From Nemophila menziesii (lineage: Eukaryota > Streptophyta > Magnoliopsida > Boraginales > Hydrophyllaceae): a stretch of 64,000 nucleotides of DNA. The notes beneath the pieces were generated by a model that saw only the letters and a program-made list of their open reading frames with translations, made no database searches and had not been told where the DNA came from. How positions within the stretch are numbered: position 1 is the stretch's first letter; every line of letters starts with the position of its first letter. The stretch covers positions 34,311,733 through 34,375,732 of the forward strand of contig JARWIR010000002.1 in the NCBI GenBank assembly GCA_029959085.1, read 5' to 3'. Below, piece by piece: positions 34,691-46,940 of this stretch. Both the position numbers and the translations under genes were made by a program.

Positions 34691-35690
34691 TTTTTCTATT
34701 GAACTTGTATAGAATAATCTTTCGATACATGAGAATTTGAACTTCTATCAGTAGGGTGCAATTTTATAAAAGAATGGTGAAGTAATTTCTGGAAAAATAT
34801 ATATGAGATGAGAGATTATAGATTAATATAAATGTATATGAACAAATAATGAAATAAGTTCATATGAATATTTTCTAGAGAATTTTATCGATATATATAA
34901 TCATATTAAATTTAGTATTTAATTCACAATTTTTTTATTCCATATATATGTATATCAAGAAATAATTTTAAATGAATAACTTTTTAGAATTTTATGTAAA
35001 AAGAAAAAAAAAGTATATATATGGACATTAATATTTATTTGAGTTTATTTTATTATTATTCCTTACATTCAACTTTATTGTCATTTTATTAAATACATGA
35101 ATTATATAATTATTTAACACTATTATTTTAATTTTCCAAATTCTTACTTTAAGTTTCCAACAATTAAATTTTATTTCATTTTAAGTCAATCAGTTTTATT
35201 TGTATATTTTATCATATACATTAAAAATACTTTTAAAAAAATTAATTTTAAAAACATCAATAATAAGATGTATAGTATAATTTAACCTAATATAGGTCCA
35301 TATAGAAATACTATAACTTGAAAAATTAGGAAGTTTCTCTAAAAACCTTTTAGTATTTTATACAAAAAAGAATAGAAAACAATTCCTTAGTTCATATTTA
35401 AAATTGGGTAAATAATCAAGAAACTCGTGGTTAAGACTCATAATTATCTTTTAATACCTCCTATATTTTCATCGTATGTATATACATCACTAAACTAAAT
35501 AAATTTTCAATAATACCCTACCTATTTTTTATACCTATGTTATCTTTATTTAATGTATAATATATTTTTAAATATTTTATTTACTTAAATGATAATAATT
35601 ATATAGCTGACCACGACCTCTTTCTACCAATACCGCTACCTCCAACTCTTGCAACAACTACCTCCAACAAACATAACTTTAATGACTGGT
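34691..35690. repeat. Blocks i and j joined directly to exon A
   Basis: AT-rich block i, then a shortened block j (CAACAACTACCTCCAACAAAC), then an abrupt join to AATGACTGGTACGC of exon A. Block k and a hairpin are missing here. The same join is present at 58897, so it predates the large duplication. No gene. Confidence 0.7.
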
Positions 35691-36378
35691 ACGCTCAACC
35701 TAACATGGAGGCAAGTTTGTACAAGCACATTCTCCATGCTTCACAGGAGCTGCAAACGCAGTTAACACTAGCCATCTCCATGCATTCATCTGTGTACTCG
35801 ACTTAGGGATGTTAGTTAAGAAAAATTTACCTAAGGTAGTTTTTTTAATAAATATTTGAGAAAGAATTATATATTTTATTATCATGAAAATGATAAATGA
35901 GAATGTAACCGTGTCGACACAGGTGCTTCGAGATGTTATACTATTGTTAGCTGGAGAAATATTTATCGATCCAAATAATTACAATGATCTTGTGTTTTGA
36001 TTTAAAGTACGTTTGCTCGAACCTTTGGTTAAACCAGAGGGACTGAGGCTCCATCAAGTGAGAGATGTCCGAGTTGTGTCTGAAAAAAGGTTATCTCTTT
36101 ATGAACCCTATCGCCACTAGGGAAAACGGTGAGGTTTCTGTTATTATAAAGGTTAAAGCCGATTGTATGCCTTGTAGATACAGGAGCTCAACATCGGATA
36201 AGAAAAATCTAAAAGATTGGTTTTCGAATGCATGTTGAATTTGCTTAAAAAGATGTCTTTGCAATGTTATAGAAAAAAATCCGAATATGATATTTCTTAC
36301 AAGAATTATATGAATGTTATTTGTGATTCGATACGATATATTGTAGGTTTGTGGCAAGAGCATATAATTATTGCTTGA
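35691..36378 (+). pseudogene. DCL3-like RNase IIIb + dsRBD fragment, copy 6
   Basis: Exon A (35691-35835) starts NDWYAQPNMEASLYKHILHA and has TAG plus a lost base in the YSAYGL region (CGACTTAGGGATG). Exon B (35923-36378) has GTGTTTTGATTTAAAG (stop) and a lost GAG codon in VREMSEL; the dsRBD part is changed to IKVKADCMPCR, with a CAGGAG for CATGAG, then LVFECMLNLLKKM. No hairpin lies upstream. Partner of the copy at 58898. The short minus-strand frames 35700-35885 and 36091-36363 are shadows. Confidence 0.78.
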
Positions 36379-38565
36379 AAATTGTCCATGAATCTTTATT
36401 TTTAGTTAATTGCAATATGGGCCCTATACTATGTAAAAATGTCAGTAAAAGTTCCTATAACATAAAAAATGTGTTGTATTCCTCTATTTTAGTGTTTTAG
36501 AACCTAATTACACTATAAATCCTGATTTTACAAAAGTAACATATATTTATTATAGTAAATGTTAAAATATTTACTTAAATAAAATAAATCTAAACAAAAC
36601 AAAGACACATATAATAAGTTGTAATTTTTTTTAGATAAATCAACGATAATATATAGTAAATTGTACATTCAGAATAAAAACCGATACAAAATTACTACCC
36701 TAGCAACAAGTTATATGTAATCATCCTCTTTTCAAGTATTACAAATTAATTTATTGAATCTAGGATAAATCCACTATATATCTTGAAAGAAAGTGAGAGT
36801 ACATGACATTTAAGAGAGCGATAAGTAAAAATATTACCTTCTTTAAAGTTACTTTATTAGTGAGGACCATTCCTTAAAAAGTTGACTTGTTCTGTAACCG
36901 TCATACAAAGTAACTTTTTCAAAATTGGTCATCCACGCTTACTTTTTCCAACTCACTCTTAAGTTATTCCAGAGAATTCAAATTAATACTTATTTCTCTC
37001 AAAATGACAAACCCATGTACTAAATATGCTTAGTGAAATAAAATCAGTAAAACAAGGGTCTAGAAACTCAAAACTCATTGAGTAAATAACACAAGTCATG
37101 CCTAAATTCATATCCTAATCCATCTTTTGAATGGAGTAGACCTAAAAGTTCTCTCCAAACGATTATCGACTCTTTCTCACTTATATATGAGTTCGAAAAT
37201 ATACTTGGCCTATGGATGTCAGCTTTTTAAAAATTTCCAACATTCGATACACCTTTAATCAATACCATTTTCAGATTAGGTCTAAACATTTTTTAGTGTA
37301 ACAAAGAAAAATTAATTAAAAGGAAAATAATAAAGTTCAGTGTTTATAACCTTCATAAAACTTAACCTTATTGAATATCTTGGGGGGGTTATTTCTTATG
37401 GAATTTGTTAAATATTATGAAACATTTAGTATATTATGTAGGTTATTAATGTTTCTACCTTTAGGATACATTGGAGAGTTAGATATGAGACATAAGTCAC
37501 ACTAGTTGGATTTAGTTGCCTTAGGAAGATACATTGTTAAACTTTAAGAATACTGTATTGTTATATTGATTTTTGTAGGATTACTTAATATACTATTTGT
37601 GGGATGTAAAAATATTGAATAGTTATTATTTATTAATCTATATAAGCACAAAATTTATATCATGAAATTTATAACTAATTAATTATTATTTAAATTAATA
37701 ATGCTAGTAATGTTATTTTATGAGTATTTTATTATCTTAGGATAATTAACTCAGTAATATTAATTAGTCACACGATTATATAAATTATATTACTTATTGT
37801 TTTGAATTAAATTAAATTAGTGTTGCATATAGTTGTCATAGATGTATTAAAAATATTTTTAGTATAAAAAGAGTTAAGGGGTAATTTATAATACATATAA
37901 TCATTTTGTAGCAAAAAAACACTCCATGCCTCCCCTTCTCCTTTACAAGTCAAGACCTCTAAAAGAGTTGAAGTATTTTTGAAGACATATGAAAATGATT
38001 CAACACTAGCTCTAGACAATTTTTGCTACAATTTGTCTAACTTGCATTACTGTACCAAAATGTTCATATATTTCTCATCTGAAATACAAATTACAATCCA
38101 TTTTTGCTCATGCCAATTAGATTTCATGAGATTTTTAGTATAATACGAATAAAAATATTCATCAATTAATTGCATAAAATGTCAAATTCAACTGATTGTT
38201 TCATATGTAACAAGTATGGAGGATGAGCAAGTAATGGAACTTTAAGATTTAGGAGAAATACACCGTCAGATTTTCTATAAGTAGAAAGGTTTTAAATGAA
38301 AATTTGATGAATATTTTTTTATTTCATTCACTATATGAACCTAGATCCTATATTAATTACATCAAATGGTATCATATACAACTATGTGTAAAAGCATTAG
38401 CCAATAACAACGATTTATAGATTATTCTAGACGCGAGACATAATTTTAGGAGTATTTAGTACATAGTAGAGGGAATTTTCTATATATATTTATCTTTTAT
38501 ACATTCTTATCTAGTTTCTCTATTTATACTATTTCTAGAATTTTAATATGTATTTTTTTTGTTAG
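36379..38565. repeat. Block f, copy at 36.4-38.6 kb
   Basis: Full-length and non-coding, with a short G-run at about 37381. Its closest match is 59599-61789. The minus-strand frame 37807-38019 is not conserved as an open frame in the other copies. Confidence 0.7.
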
Positions 38566-38786
38566 GCGTGCAGAACGTAGGTATTTCAATGCTACGATAC
38601 TCCAAGATAATGATAAGACGTGAAGAAATCAACTTTGGCAATTGGTTATGGTGGAAAAGGAATATTCAAGCATATATAGAAAGTAAAAAAATATACCGAC
38701 TACATTTAGAAAGTTTAATGATTGAGGTTACACGCAAGATTGACAATGATTCTAGAGGATCCATTTGTTATACATATAGGATTTGA
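38566..38786 (+). pseudogene. Exon g, copy 3 (open)
   Basis: One of two copies of this exon that is open from acceptor to stop. It reads VQNVGISMLRYSKIMIRREE, then FGNWLWWKRNIQAYIESKK, then LESLMIEVTRKIDND and ends YTYRI. Tryptophan-rich and basic. Its openness while the other copies carry a TAG suggests that those stops are later damage. Its parent gene is unknown. Confidence 0.5.
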
Positions 38787-39923
38787 AAGCAGAGATGTGT
38801 AGAATTTGACCGTTCGCAATTTGTAGCTGAATAAAAGAAGTTATTCTATATGTCATTGTCGTGGTTCAAACCAATCCACACTTAAGTGAAATGTTTTAGG
38901 GGGTTTATCACTTAAAATAATCCTATGACGCAACAAATATTTTATGGGGCTATATATAATAGTATTAAACATTATAGATGAGCCCTAGTCAGATTTTAAT
39001 TAATATACAATATAAAAATGCCTTGAGCAGAAGAGAAGAAAAGAAGAATCAACTAGGAAGCTATTCATACCATTCCAACCATTTTGGTTATTAGGTTTCA
39101 AAAATGAGTAGAGCATTCATATTCTAGTTTGTATTTTACATATGAATATGATATTCTAAATTTCTTGTTTTCTTCATGGTAGTATGAACTAATTCTACTT
39201 AAGTTGATATGTATAACTGATTCTACTTAGCTATTAATGTTTACAAGAGCATTAAGAGTAGGAGAAAATAAATTTGTCCTTACTAATTTTTGTGGGAAGT
39301 TGAATTGACTAATATAACCTTTGTTGTTCACTTACATTTACCATTTTGCTGAGTCGGTTTTACAACAACATTAGATGGCTTTTTCTTGGTTGAGTTGATT
39401 GACAAGTAATTCTTAGAGATTTCCCTAGTTATTTTTTTCTAGTATACATCCTAAGAAGAATTACCGACAAGCATGTCATCTTGACAAGAAGAAGGAAATG
39501 AAATTTGGTTTTCCAGTATAATTAGATGAACGCTTTGCAGCGGTTGAAATCATATAATATTAGTAGATGAAATATCAAAATCACAAACAGTGGATGTATT
39601 ATTTTGGGATATTTATTTGGTAGCATTTGACATTGTGAAGACATCTAGATTTAAGAGCAACATTGGAAGAAGGAAAAATAAGGAAAAATAAATGACAATG
39701 ACATTTTTTAAAGAGAAGTAAAAGTAGTTTATAACTTAAAAACAAAGATGTAAGAAGATAAAGTGATTATATTGGAAAGTGGAGAAGTAGAAAAATTCAA
39801 AGTCTGGAGTCAAGTAAAAAATAATTAGTAGGACCGAGTCATGTGGATGTAGGCTTAGTGTGTATGTATTACATTTTTAAGAGAAAAGGGACATTGATGG
39901 AGAATTCTGATAAGTTTTCAAGA
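38787..39923. repeat. Block h, copy 3, with minus-strand relic
   Basis: The minus-strand relic at about 39336-39600 keeps the consensus donor (GTAAGT read on the minus strand from CACTTAC) and QPLQSV, but has stops. Closely matched by 62007-63180. Confidence 0.5.
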
Positions 39924-40155
39924 AGTTTGGTTAGCAGAGATATAATCGATATTTGGATGAGGTATTCTTAGTTCTGATTAATACTTTTAAATTTGGATGA
40001 GTTAGTTTGGTTAGCAGAGATATAATCGATATTTGGATGAGGTATTCTTAATTCAGATTAATACTTTTAAATTTGGATGAGTTAGTTTGGTTAGCAGAGA
40101 TATAATCGATATTTGGATGAGGTATTCTTAGTTCAGATTAATACTTTTAAATTTT
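39924..40155. repeat. 80 bp tandem triplication
   Basis: Three nearly identical units beginning AGTTTGGTTAGCAGAGATAT at 39924, 40004 and 40084. The homologous locus at 63160-63230 has one copy, so the expansion happened here after the large duplication. Confidence 0.95.
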
Positions 40156-40224
40156 TTAATTTGGTATTTCCATATTTTAGTATTTTTGTCTATTTAACTT
40201 GTATAGAATAATATTCAAACTAAC

Positions 40225-41330
40225 TCTATATCGATTATATGAATCAATTAAGATTCAAAATAATATTTTTCTCCATTTCCATATATCGATTATATGAATC
40301 AATTAAGATTAAAAGAAATATTGTTCTGAGTTAGTTTTCGTCAATGGGTGCCCTAAAGTGATGTTTGTTGGAGGTAGTTGTTCAAGAGTTGGAGGCAGAG
40401 GCAGCGGTATTGGTAGAGAGAGGCCGTGGTCAGCTATATGATTAGTATTATCATATAAGTAAATAAAATATTAAAAAATATATTATACATTAGATAAAGA
40501 TAACATAGGTATAAAAAATAGGTAGGGTGTTATTGAACATTTATTTAGTTTAGTGATGTATATAAATACAATGAAAATATATGGAGGTATTAAAAGATAA
40601 TTATGAGTCTTAACCACGAGTTTCTTGATCATTTTCCCAATTTTAAATATGAACTAAGGAATGGTTTTCTATTTTTTGGTATAAAATACTAAGAGGGTTT
40701 TAGAGAAACTGCCTAATTTTTCAAGTTATATTATTTCTATATGGACCTATATTAGATTAAAATTATACTATACATCTTGTTATTGATGTTTTTAAAATTA
40801 ATTATTTTAAAAGTATTGTTAATGTATATGATAGATTATACAAATAAAACTAATTGAATTAAAATGATATGAAATTTAATTGTTGGAAACATAAAGTGAG
40901 AATTTGGAAAATTAAAATAATAGTGTTAAATAATTATATAATTCTTGTATTTAATAAAATGACAATAAAGTTGGATGTAGAGACTAATACTAAAAAAGAC
41001 TCAAATAAATATTAATGTCCATATATAAACTTTTTCTTTACATAAGTTTCCAAAAAGTTATTCATTTAAAATTATTTCTTGATATACATATATATGGAAT
41101 AAATTTTTTTTTAATTAAATATTAAATTTAATATATGTTTATATATATATATATATATCGATAAAAAAATTTTGAAAAATATTCATTTGAACTTATTTCA
41201 TGATTTGTTCATATATATTTATATCAATCTATCATCTCTCATCTCATCTATATTATTCCTGAAATTATTTCACCATTCTTTTAAAAAAATTGCATTCTTA
41301 TTGATAGAAGTTCAAATTATCATGTATTGA
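40225..41330. repeat. Inverted segment (blocks i and j reversed)
   Basis: This segment is the reverse complement of blocks i-j as found at 7200-8300 and 63290 onward: for example GCAGCGGTATTGGTAGAGAG here against CTCTCTACCAATACCGCTGC there. Both sides stay in normal orientation (block h before, block k after, with TTGAACTCAAAATTATC at 41337). Its left end has two 29 bp direct repeats (40227-40255 and 40282-40310). Confidence 0.88.
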
Positions 41331-42590
41331 CATATAGTTGAACTCAAAATTATCTTATCAATAATGGGTAAAATTTATTTTATTGAAAACAAAATTTTAA
41401 CTTTCCGCTTGAATTTTTGACCAACGTCTATGCAAAACATTAAATTTTATTTTTTAAATAATTTTTATTTGTACATGAGACTCCAAATGACTTAACAACA
41501 TAAAGTTATATATACTTACATTTATTTTCAAACCTAATAAGTATTTGGGATCTCATCCTAGTTTAAAAAAAAAGAGAATAAGATGTGGATATTTTATAGA
41601 CAATATATCTTTTTAGACATAAAAAAGTCAGATAATTATACATCCCTTAGCTATTTTTAAACGTTTACACTCAAAATTTAAGAAAGGGTAATATTAGAAT
41701 AGTACGCACAACTAACTCTTAGACATGGAATAATATGAAATTCATCATAGGTTTAATAGATTTAAAGGATGAAACATTATTTTACCTAACTATAAATTCT
41801 TTTTTTCAATATTACTAATTATTAAATTGCAGGTATGAGTGATAATAATATCTTTAGCTATGATCCTTTTTATAAGAAATTTTCTAATTATAGTGAAAAT
41901 TAAGGATATATATAAAGTACCAATAGTAGTAAGAGAGAAAGTTAAATCATTAATGATGATAAGAGTTAGTTCACTAATAATAATATAAGACTTAGGGATT
42001 GGTACTAATAAACATAAAAAGTTACATTTAGAGAGGGTCCATATTAAGATTTCGATATTACAGATATCCGAGTTTTGTTTGTAGGGAGCCAGATAAAACA
42101 CCAATATTATCCGTTGTACATTAGGGTTGAGACCACAAACTAGCAAGGTAGGGATGGAATCATTTAAATAATTATTATAATTCAATTCATGTAATCAATT
42201 AGGTACATCATGTAAGAGAAAATGGTAGAAAATACTAATGGGACGTGGTGTGAGAAGTTATCAGTCAAATATAAATAATAATAAAATAAAATACTAAGTA
42301 CAATAAAAAGGTGGTTTATTGGTAAATATACCCGAATTCCTTTTTTGATGGTTAGGGTTTGAAGTGCTCTTATTTCTTTGGTATTTGTTGATTCTTTAAG
42401 AATTAATCATGACTGGACTATTACCTAGCATATTAAGATGACTTGACCTCTCACTCTCGACCACCTATCTTGGTAGATCATTTATTTTTTACTCAAAAAA
42501 CATACCAGCTCGCCTGGTTTTGTTTACAAATAGGGGTTAAAGAGTACTCTACTAATTAGGTTCTAGTCTTAAGTTATATGCCTAACTTGT
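41331..42590. repeat. Block k, diverged copy
   Basis: Homologous to 8280-9540 but with many changes. The minus-strand frame 41790-42185 extends longer than in the other copies but with many amino-acid differences and a different end. I treat it as non-coding. Confidence 0.55.
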
Positions 42591-43202
42591 AGATATGTAC
42601 CTCACTATTTCACCGATATAGGATCATTCTTTCAATAACATCTGTTATGCTGGTGCATATACACACAATTATAACAAAACTCATTGAGTTTTTACATTTT
42701 TAAATTAATCAATAGTTGCTTCATATTCATCTTTGGTAGAAAACCTCCAATATGTATCGAATGATTGATTGGACATTAGAACCAGACCTTCATGGAAGTT
42801 TTCTTGTTAAATAAGTCATTTGGGACGGAAAATTACTTTCCAATGGAACCATACTAGTTACTAATACTGTTAAAAAAATGTTTAACCGTCATATTTTGAA
42901 GGAAAACCATGCACCTGGATACACAAAAAGGTATAACTACGGTTATACTTGTGAACATATATATTATATTTCCCTTGATAGAATAGATGGTGACATCCAA
43001 AGACATCTGTAAGCCTTTGATTCTGAGGTTTTTCCAATTACATTTTAGAGTAAAACAAGATAGTTTGACAATGCCATTCAAAAGAAATACTTTAGCTTTA
43101 TCATATAAGTCCAAACTATGTTTAATGTTGATATGAATAGCGCAAACCTTTACATATCCACTCCCCAATTTAGAATAGTGTTGGGAGAACCAAATATATT
43201 CT
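42591..43202 (-). other. Unique block with possible minus-strand exon pieces
   Basis: Not repeated elsewhere in the window. A minus-strand open stretch at about 42709-42775 reads SNQSFDTYWRFSTKDEYEA and ends TID before TAA. The 145-codon minus frame 42854-43291 overlaps this block, but its composition (Ile, Phe, Lys, Tyr-rich) looks like AT-rich noise. It could be the downstream part of the relic at 43203-43714. Unidentified. Confidence 0.35.
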
Positions 43203-43714
43203 TTATAAATCATTATCATTATAAATAGATAGGTTTTCAAAATATTTTTTAGTAAATACTTCATGACCATTCGAGGAACAAGCCTCACCATCTAAGTGTT
43301 TAGCTATATTAGTGTCGGTAGGAGTATTCTATACTTTATCCTCTATTAATGTTTATAAGACCATTATAAGTAAAGGAAAATAAACATGTCCTCATAATTT
43401 TTGTTGGAAGTTGTATCGACTTAAATTACCTTTGTTGTTCACTTACATTTACCATTTTGCTGATTCAGTTTAACAACAACATTTCATGGCTTCTTCTAGG
43501 CCGAGTTGGTTGACTAGTCATTATTAGATATGTCATTTTTTTTCTCCGAGTCTATAACATCAGAATAAGTATCGACAAGCATATCGTCGTTAGAAGAGGA
43601 AGGATATGACATTTTGTTATTCAGTATAATTGGACAGACGCTTTGCAGTGGTTGAACACATACAATAATAATAGATGAATTGTCAAAATCAGAAAAACAA
43701 AATATATCATCGTA
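43203..43714 (-). pseudogene. Minus-strand gene relic, two exon-like pieces
   Basis: First piece (43714-43447, minus) follows a CTAG and opens YDDIFCFSDFDNSS, then VQPLQSVCPIILNNKMSYPS, then SSNDDMLVDTYSDVIDSEKK, and ends KPxNVVVKLNQQNGK just before a consensus GTAAGT donor. It is open for about 66 codons, then has TAG, TAG and TGA in its last 25. The second piece (about 43328-43203) is open with TPTDTNIAKHLDGEACSSNG, then a VFTKKYFENLSIYNDND stretch, and ends at TAA. The hydrophilic Ser/Asp-rich composition differs from the surrounding AT noise. The first piece aligns with the damaged relics in block h at 6.5, 34.0, 39.3, 50.5 and 62.6 kb. Family unknown. Confidence 0.45.
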
Positions 43715-44834
43715 CTAGATTTCTTAGTAGAATTATACATTGTTAAGATAGCTCGTAGTATGAGCAATAGTAGAAGAAAGAAAATAAAGAAAAATGAAAA
43801 GATAGAGAAGTAGAAGTAAATTTAAACATAAAACAAAGTTGTAAGAAGATAAAGAGACTATATTGAAAAGTAGAGAAGGAATAAAAATCAAAGTATTGAG
43901 TTATTTATAGGTAGGATTGATATGTAAGTATTATATTTACAAAAAAAAAAAGAAATTGATAGAATATTTTGATAGAATTTTTAAAAATTGGGTTCGAAGA
44001 TATACAAGTAATATTGGAAGAGGCAATTTATTTAACATAAGTACTTTTTATTTTGGTAATTTTATTTCGTCATATTTTAATATTTTTCTTTCTATTGATC
44101 TTTTATAGAATAACCTATTAATACGCGATAATTTTAACTTTTCTCCATAAGAAAGCAAAATTTTTAAAAGTTGATGAAATAATATAAAAAAAATAAAAGA
44201 TAACAAATACATATATATATATATATTATATTATTTTATCAGTTTTTTTAAATTTACTTTTTTATTGAGAGAAGTAAACATTTTCATGTATCAATAGGTG
44301 TTTATATATATACATATATGCTTATCATATGTATAAATATATATACGCATATGTACATATATAGATATATATATGCATATACGTATATGTATACAATATA
44401 TATGTATATACATATATATGTATAAGTATATTTATACACCTAATAAATTTAATTTTTAATTATTTTTTAATTATTATTCTTTTATGTATTATCTAAAAAA
44501 TAAGTTTAAATGAATAACTTTTTATATTTTTTATATAAAAGTATAAAATAACTATATATATGGATTTTAATATTCATTTGATACGTTTTTTATTATTATG
44601 CCCGACATTCAACTTATTTATTAATTTATAAAACTAAATAATTAAAAAAATTATTAATGACCCTCAAATTTATAGTAAATATTAATTAAAATTTTGTAGG
44701 ATTTTTTAATATTATTAATAGATAAGTAAAATTAAATACTCCTTTATACATATATACAATCGGAAATAAGTTCAAATGAATATTTTTTTGATTATTAAGA
44801 AATAAGTATAAATATATATATATATATATATATG
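43715..44834. repeat. Diverged block h/i and AT-rich microsatellite
   Basis: Diverged remainder of blocks h and i. It contains an AT/TA-rich, self-complementary stretch at about 44290-44440 (TATATGTATATACATATATA-type) and ends in an AT run at 44816-44834. The + strand frame 43917-44108 is low-complexity. No gene. Confidence 0.55.
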
Positions 44835-46083
44835 ATACTTGTTTTGTTATTATTTTTCACAGTTAATTTTATTTGTCGATTTATTCACATACATAAATTA
44901 AGAAAATATTTAATAATATTCCATTTTATAAATGTTCTTTTATTTATTACATATTTTATTGATTGAAAAGGGTATATAATATGAATGCCAAAAATAGTGG
45001 GTAAGAAACCGTGTTCCAAAAAAAGGTAAAGAACACCAATCCACTATATAACCTTTCCTTATTATTTATATTTGACTAAAAAAATTTGAACCCTCAAATT
45101 TTGTCTTTGGATACCTTATTTACAACCCATTAAACCCTACTATATTCCTACAAAAAACGTCAATTTATACACTATTGGTCAGTTAACTTCTTTCTTGTGT
45201 ACTTCTTTACATTACTCTTTATCATTGTTTGAATTTTATATGAAATTGTAGTTTAACTTATGTTGTAATTTTGTTTGATTCAAATTGATTTAGATCAGTT
45301 TAGTGTTATAACAAATTCGTAATTTCTATAAATAGTTTGAAATTTATTATTTTTACTGTATTTTATATTGACGAACCAAGATTGTATTGAGTTGAGAAAG
45401 ATTGTTTTACTTATTTTGTTTCTACAAATTTGATAATTAGTGAATTTTAAGGGATAAATGAAGGATTTTTTCAAAAATATCATTGATTTTGCCAAGGGTT
45501 CATCAATGATAATTTGTATGTTAATCATACATAAACTGTGGTAAGTTTTTATTACCATTTTCATAGTTATAATTAAATTTTTACTACTTTTTTAATTTTA
45601 TACTACTCTATATATATACTCTATGTTGGAGTCATCCCCACATATAACACACTAGTGTACATGTTTTTTTTTCATTTACGGTACTAGTTTTAATGTTAGC
45701 TTCACTATGTGTACATCTTTAGTTTTTCTTTTTTGTTTTTTTCTTGTCATTCTGTAAGTTGATATACCTACTTTTTACTATTTGAATTTAATTTTAGTGA
45801 ACTATGCTTAGTATTGGAAATATAGGTAAATAACTAATGAATTTGATCCACATGGTTATAGTGTTTATCAGAATCGATTTCTGACGACAAAAATGGTGAT
45901 AAAACGTTATTCTACTATTATGTACTGGAGCTACAAAATTTCCACCAAAATACACAACTTCATGTTGTTATAAAATATAACAAATGTGCAAAACACCTTC
46001 ACCAAAATCAAACAATAAAAACTAAAGGTTTGTTCATTCAATTTTATTTTGAACTTATCATGATTGTGAAAGCAAAAAATTGT
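44835..46083. repeat. Repeat block a, copy 2
   Basis: Close match of 1063-2212. It keeps about 95 extra bases near 45868-45965 (around CAGAATCGATTTCTGACGAC and the TACAAAATTTCC boundary) that are missing from copy 1. The minus-strand frame 45295-45564 is not a gene. Confidence 0.7.
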
Positions 46084-46702
46084 CAAACACAAAGAATAAA
46101 GCCTCATTCTAGGGTTAGCTTTGTATACTGATCCTCATTCACGCAGCTTCTTTAATCTATTGATTATATTTCTTTCTGGTGCAATTAATTTATGTACGTG
46201 TCTTTCTATTATTAACTAAATACATTTTCTTAATTTAATATTAATTCAGTGGATCTAATTAGGACCTTTCAGTTTGGATTATGTAGTTTTTTTCTTTTAT
46301 TGTAGAGATATTTCACATAACAAACAATCTACCTAAGATAGCAGATCTTACAATAGTTTATATAGAATAGATATTAGGATACAAGAATTAACTAAAATTC
46401 ATGTGTCCTAATATGTCTTATATATACCCTATTTTAACATCTTCTATCTTATGTAGATTACTTGTTCTGTGAAATACCTCTGCAATAAAAGAAAGACAGT
46501 ACAAAAGTTAGACAAAAAGGGCCTAATTAGATATACTGAATTAATAATGTAGTAAGAAAATGTATTTGGTAAATAATATAAAGACACATACAGAAATTAA
46601 TTTCAAAGGAAAGAAATGAAATCAACAGATAAAAGAAGCGCCGTGAATGAGGGCGAATATACAAAGCTAACCCTAAAATGAGGCTATATTTCTTGTGTTT
46701 GT
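46084..46702. repeat. Long fold-back inverted repeat, copy 4
   Basis: Partner of the 2213 hairpin, with axis near 46393. The left arm reads GCCTCATTCTAGGGTTAGC and the right arm GCTAACCCTAAAATGAGGC. The right arm has an extra GAAGCGCCGTGAATGAGG segment. The minus-strand frame 46527-46718 is incidental. Confidence 0.85.
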
Positions 46703-46940
46703 TTTTTCCACTTTTCAATCCCTTGTTTTAATCTATATCAAACGTAACTCTATTTTTTTCTCATGATGTAGAATGAAGCCATGGGTCAGTTGCCACTTGT
46801 GACCATATAACGTATATCTCGTATATCTCTTGAAACTATAAATTCCTTCACGTTTGTGTCGTCAATAATGCATTGGATTGAGTCTTTGCTTTTAGCTGCT
46901 AATGTAAACAAATTGACAAATAAGCGATTTAGGGTGGGCA
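46703..46940. repeat. Spacer between hairpin copy 4 and exon A
   Basis: Same as 2823-3053, with a small local duplication (ATATCTCGTATATCTC) near 46815. No gene. Confidence 0.45.

Noticed and set aside
39924..40155. CRISPR-like or satellite array
   Set aside because: Three direct 80 bp copies with no spacers; this is a plant nuclear local triplication.
44290..44440. AT-rich palindromic stretch as a replication origin or cruciform element
   Set aside because: It is ordinary (TA)n/(ATGT)n microsatellite sequence; nothing else supports a function.
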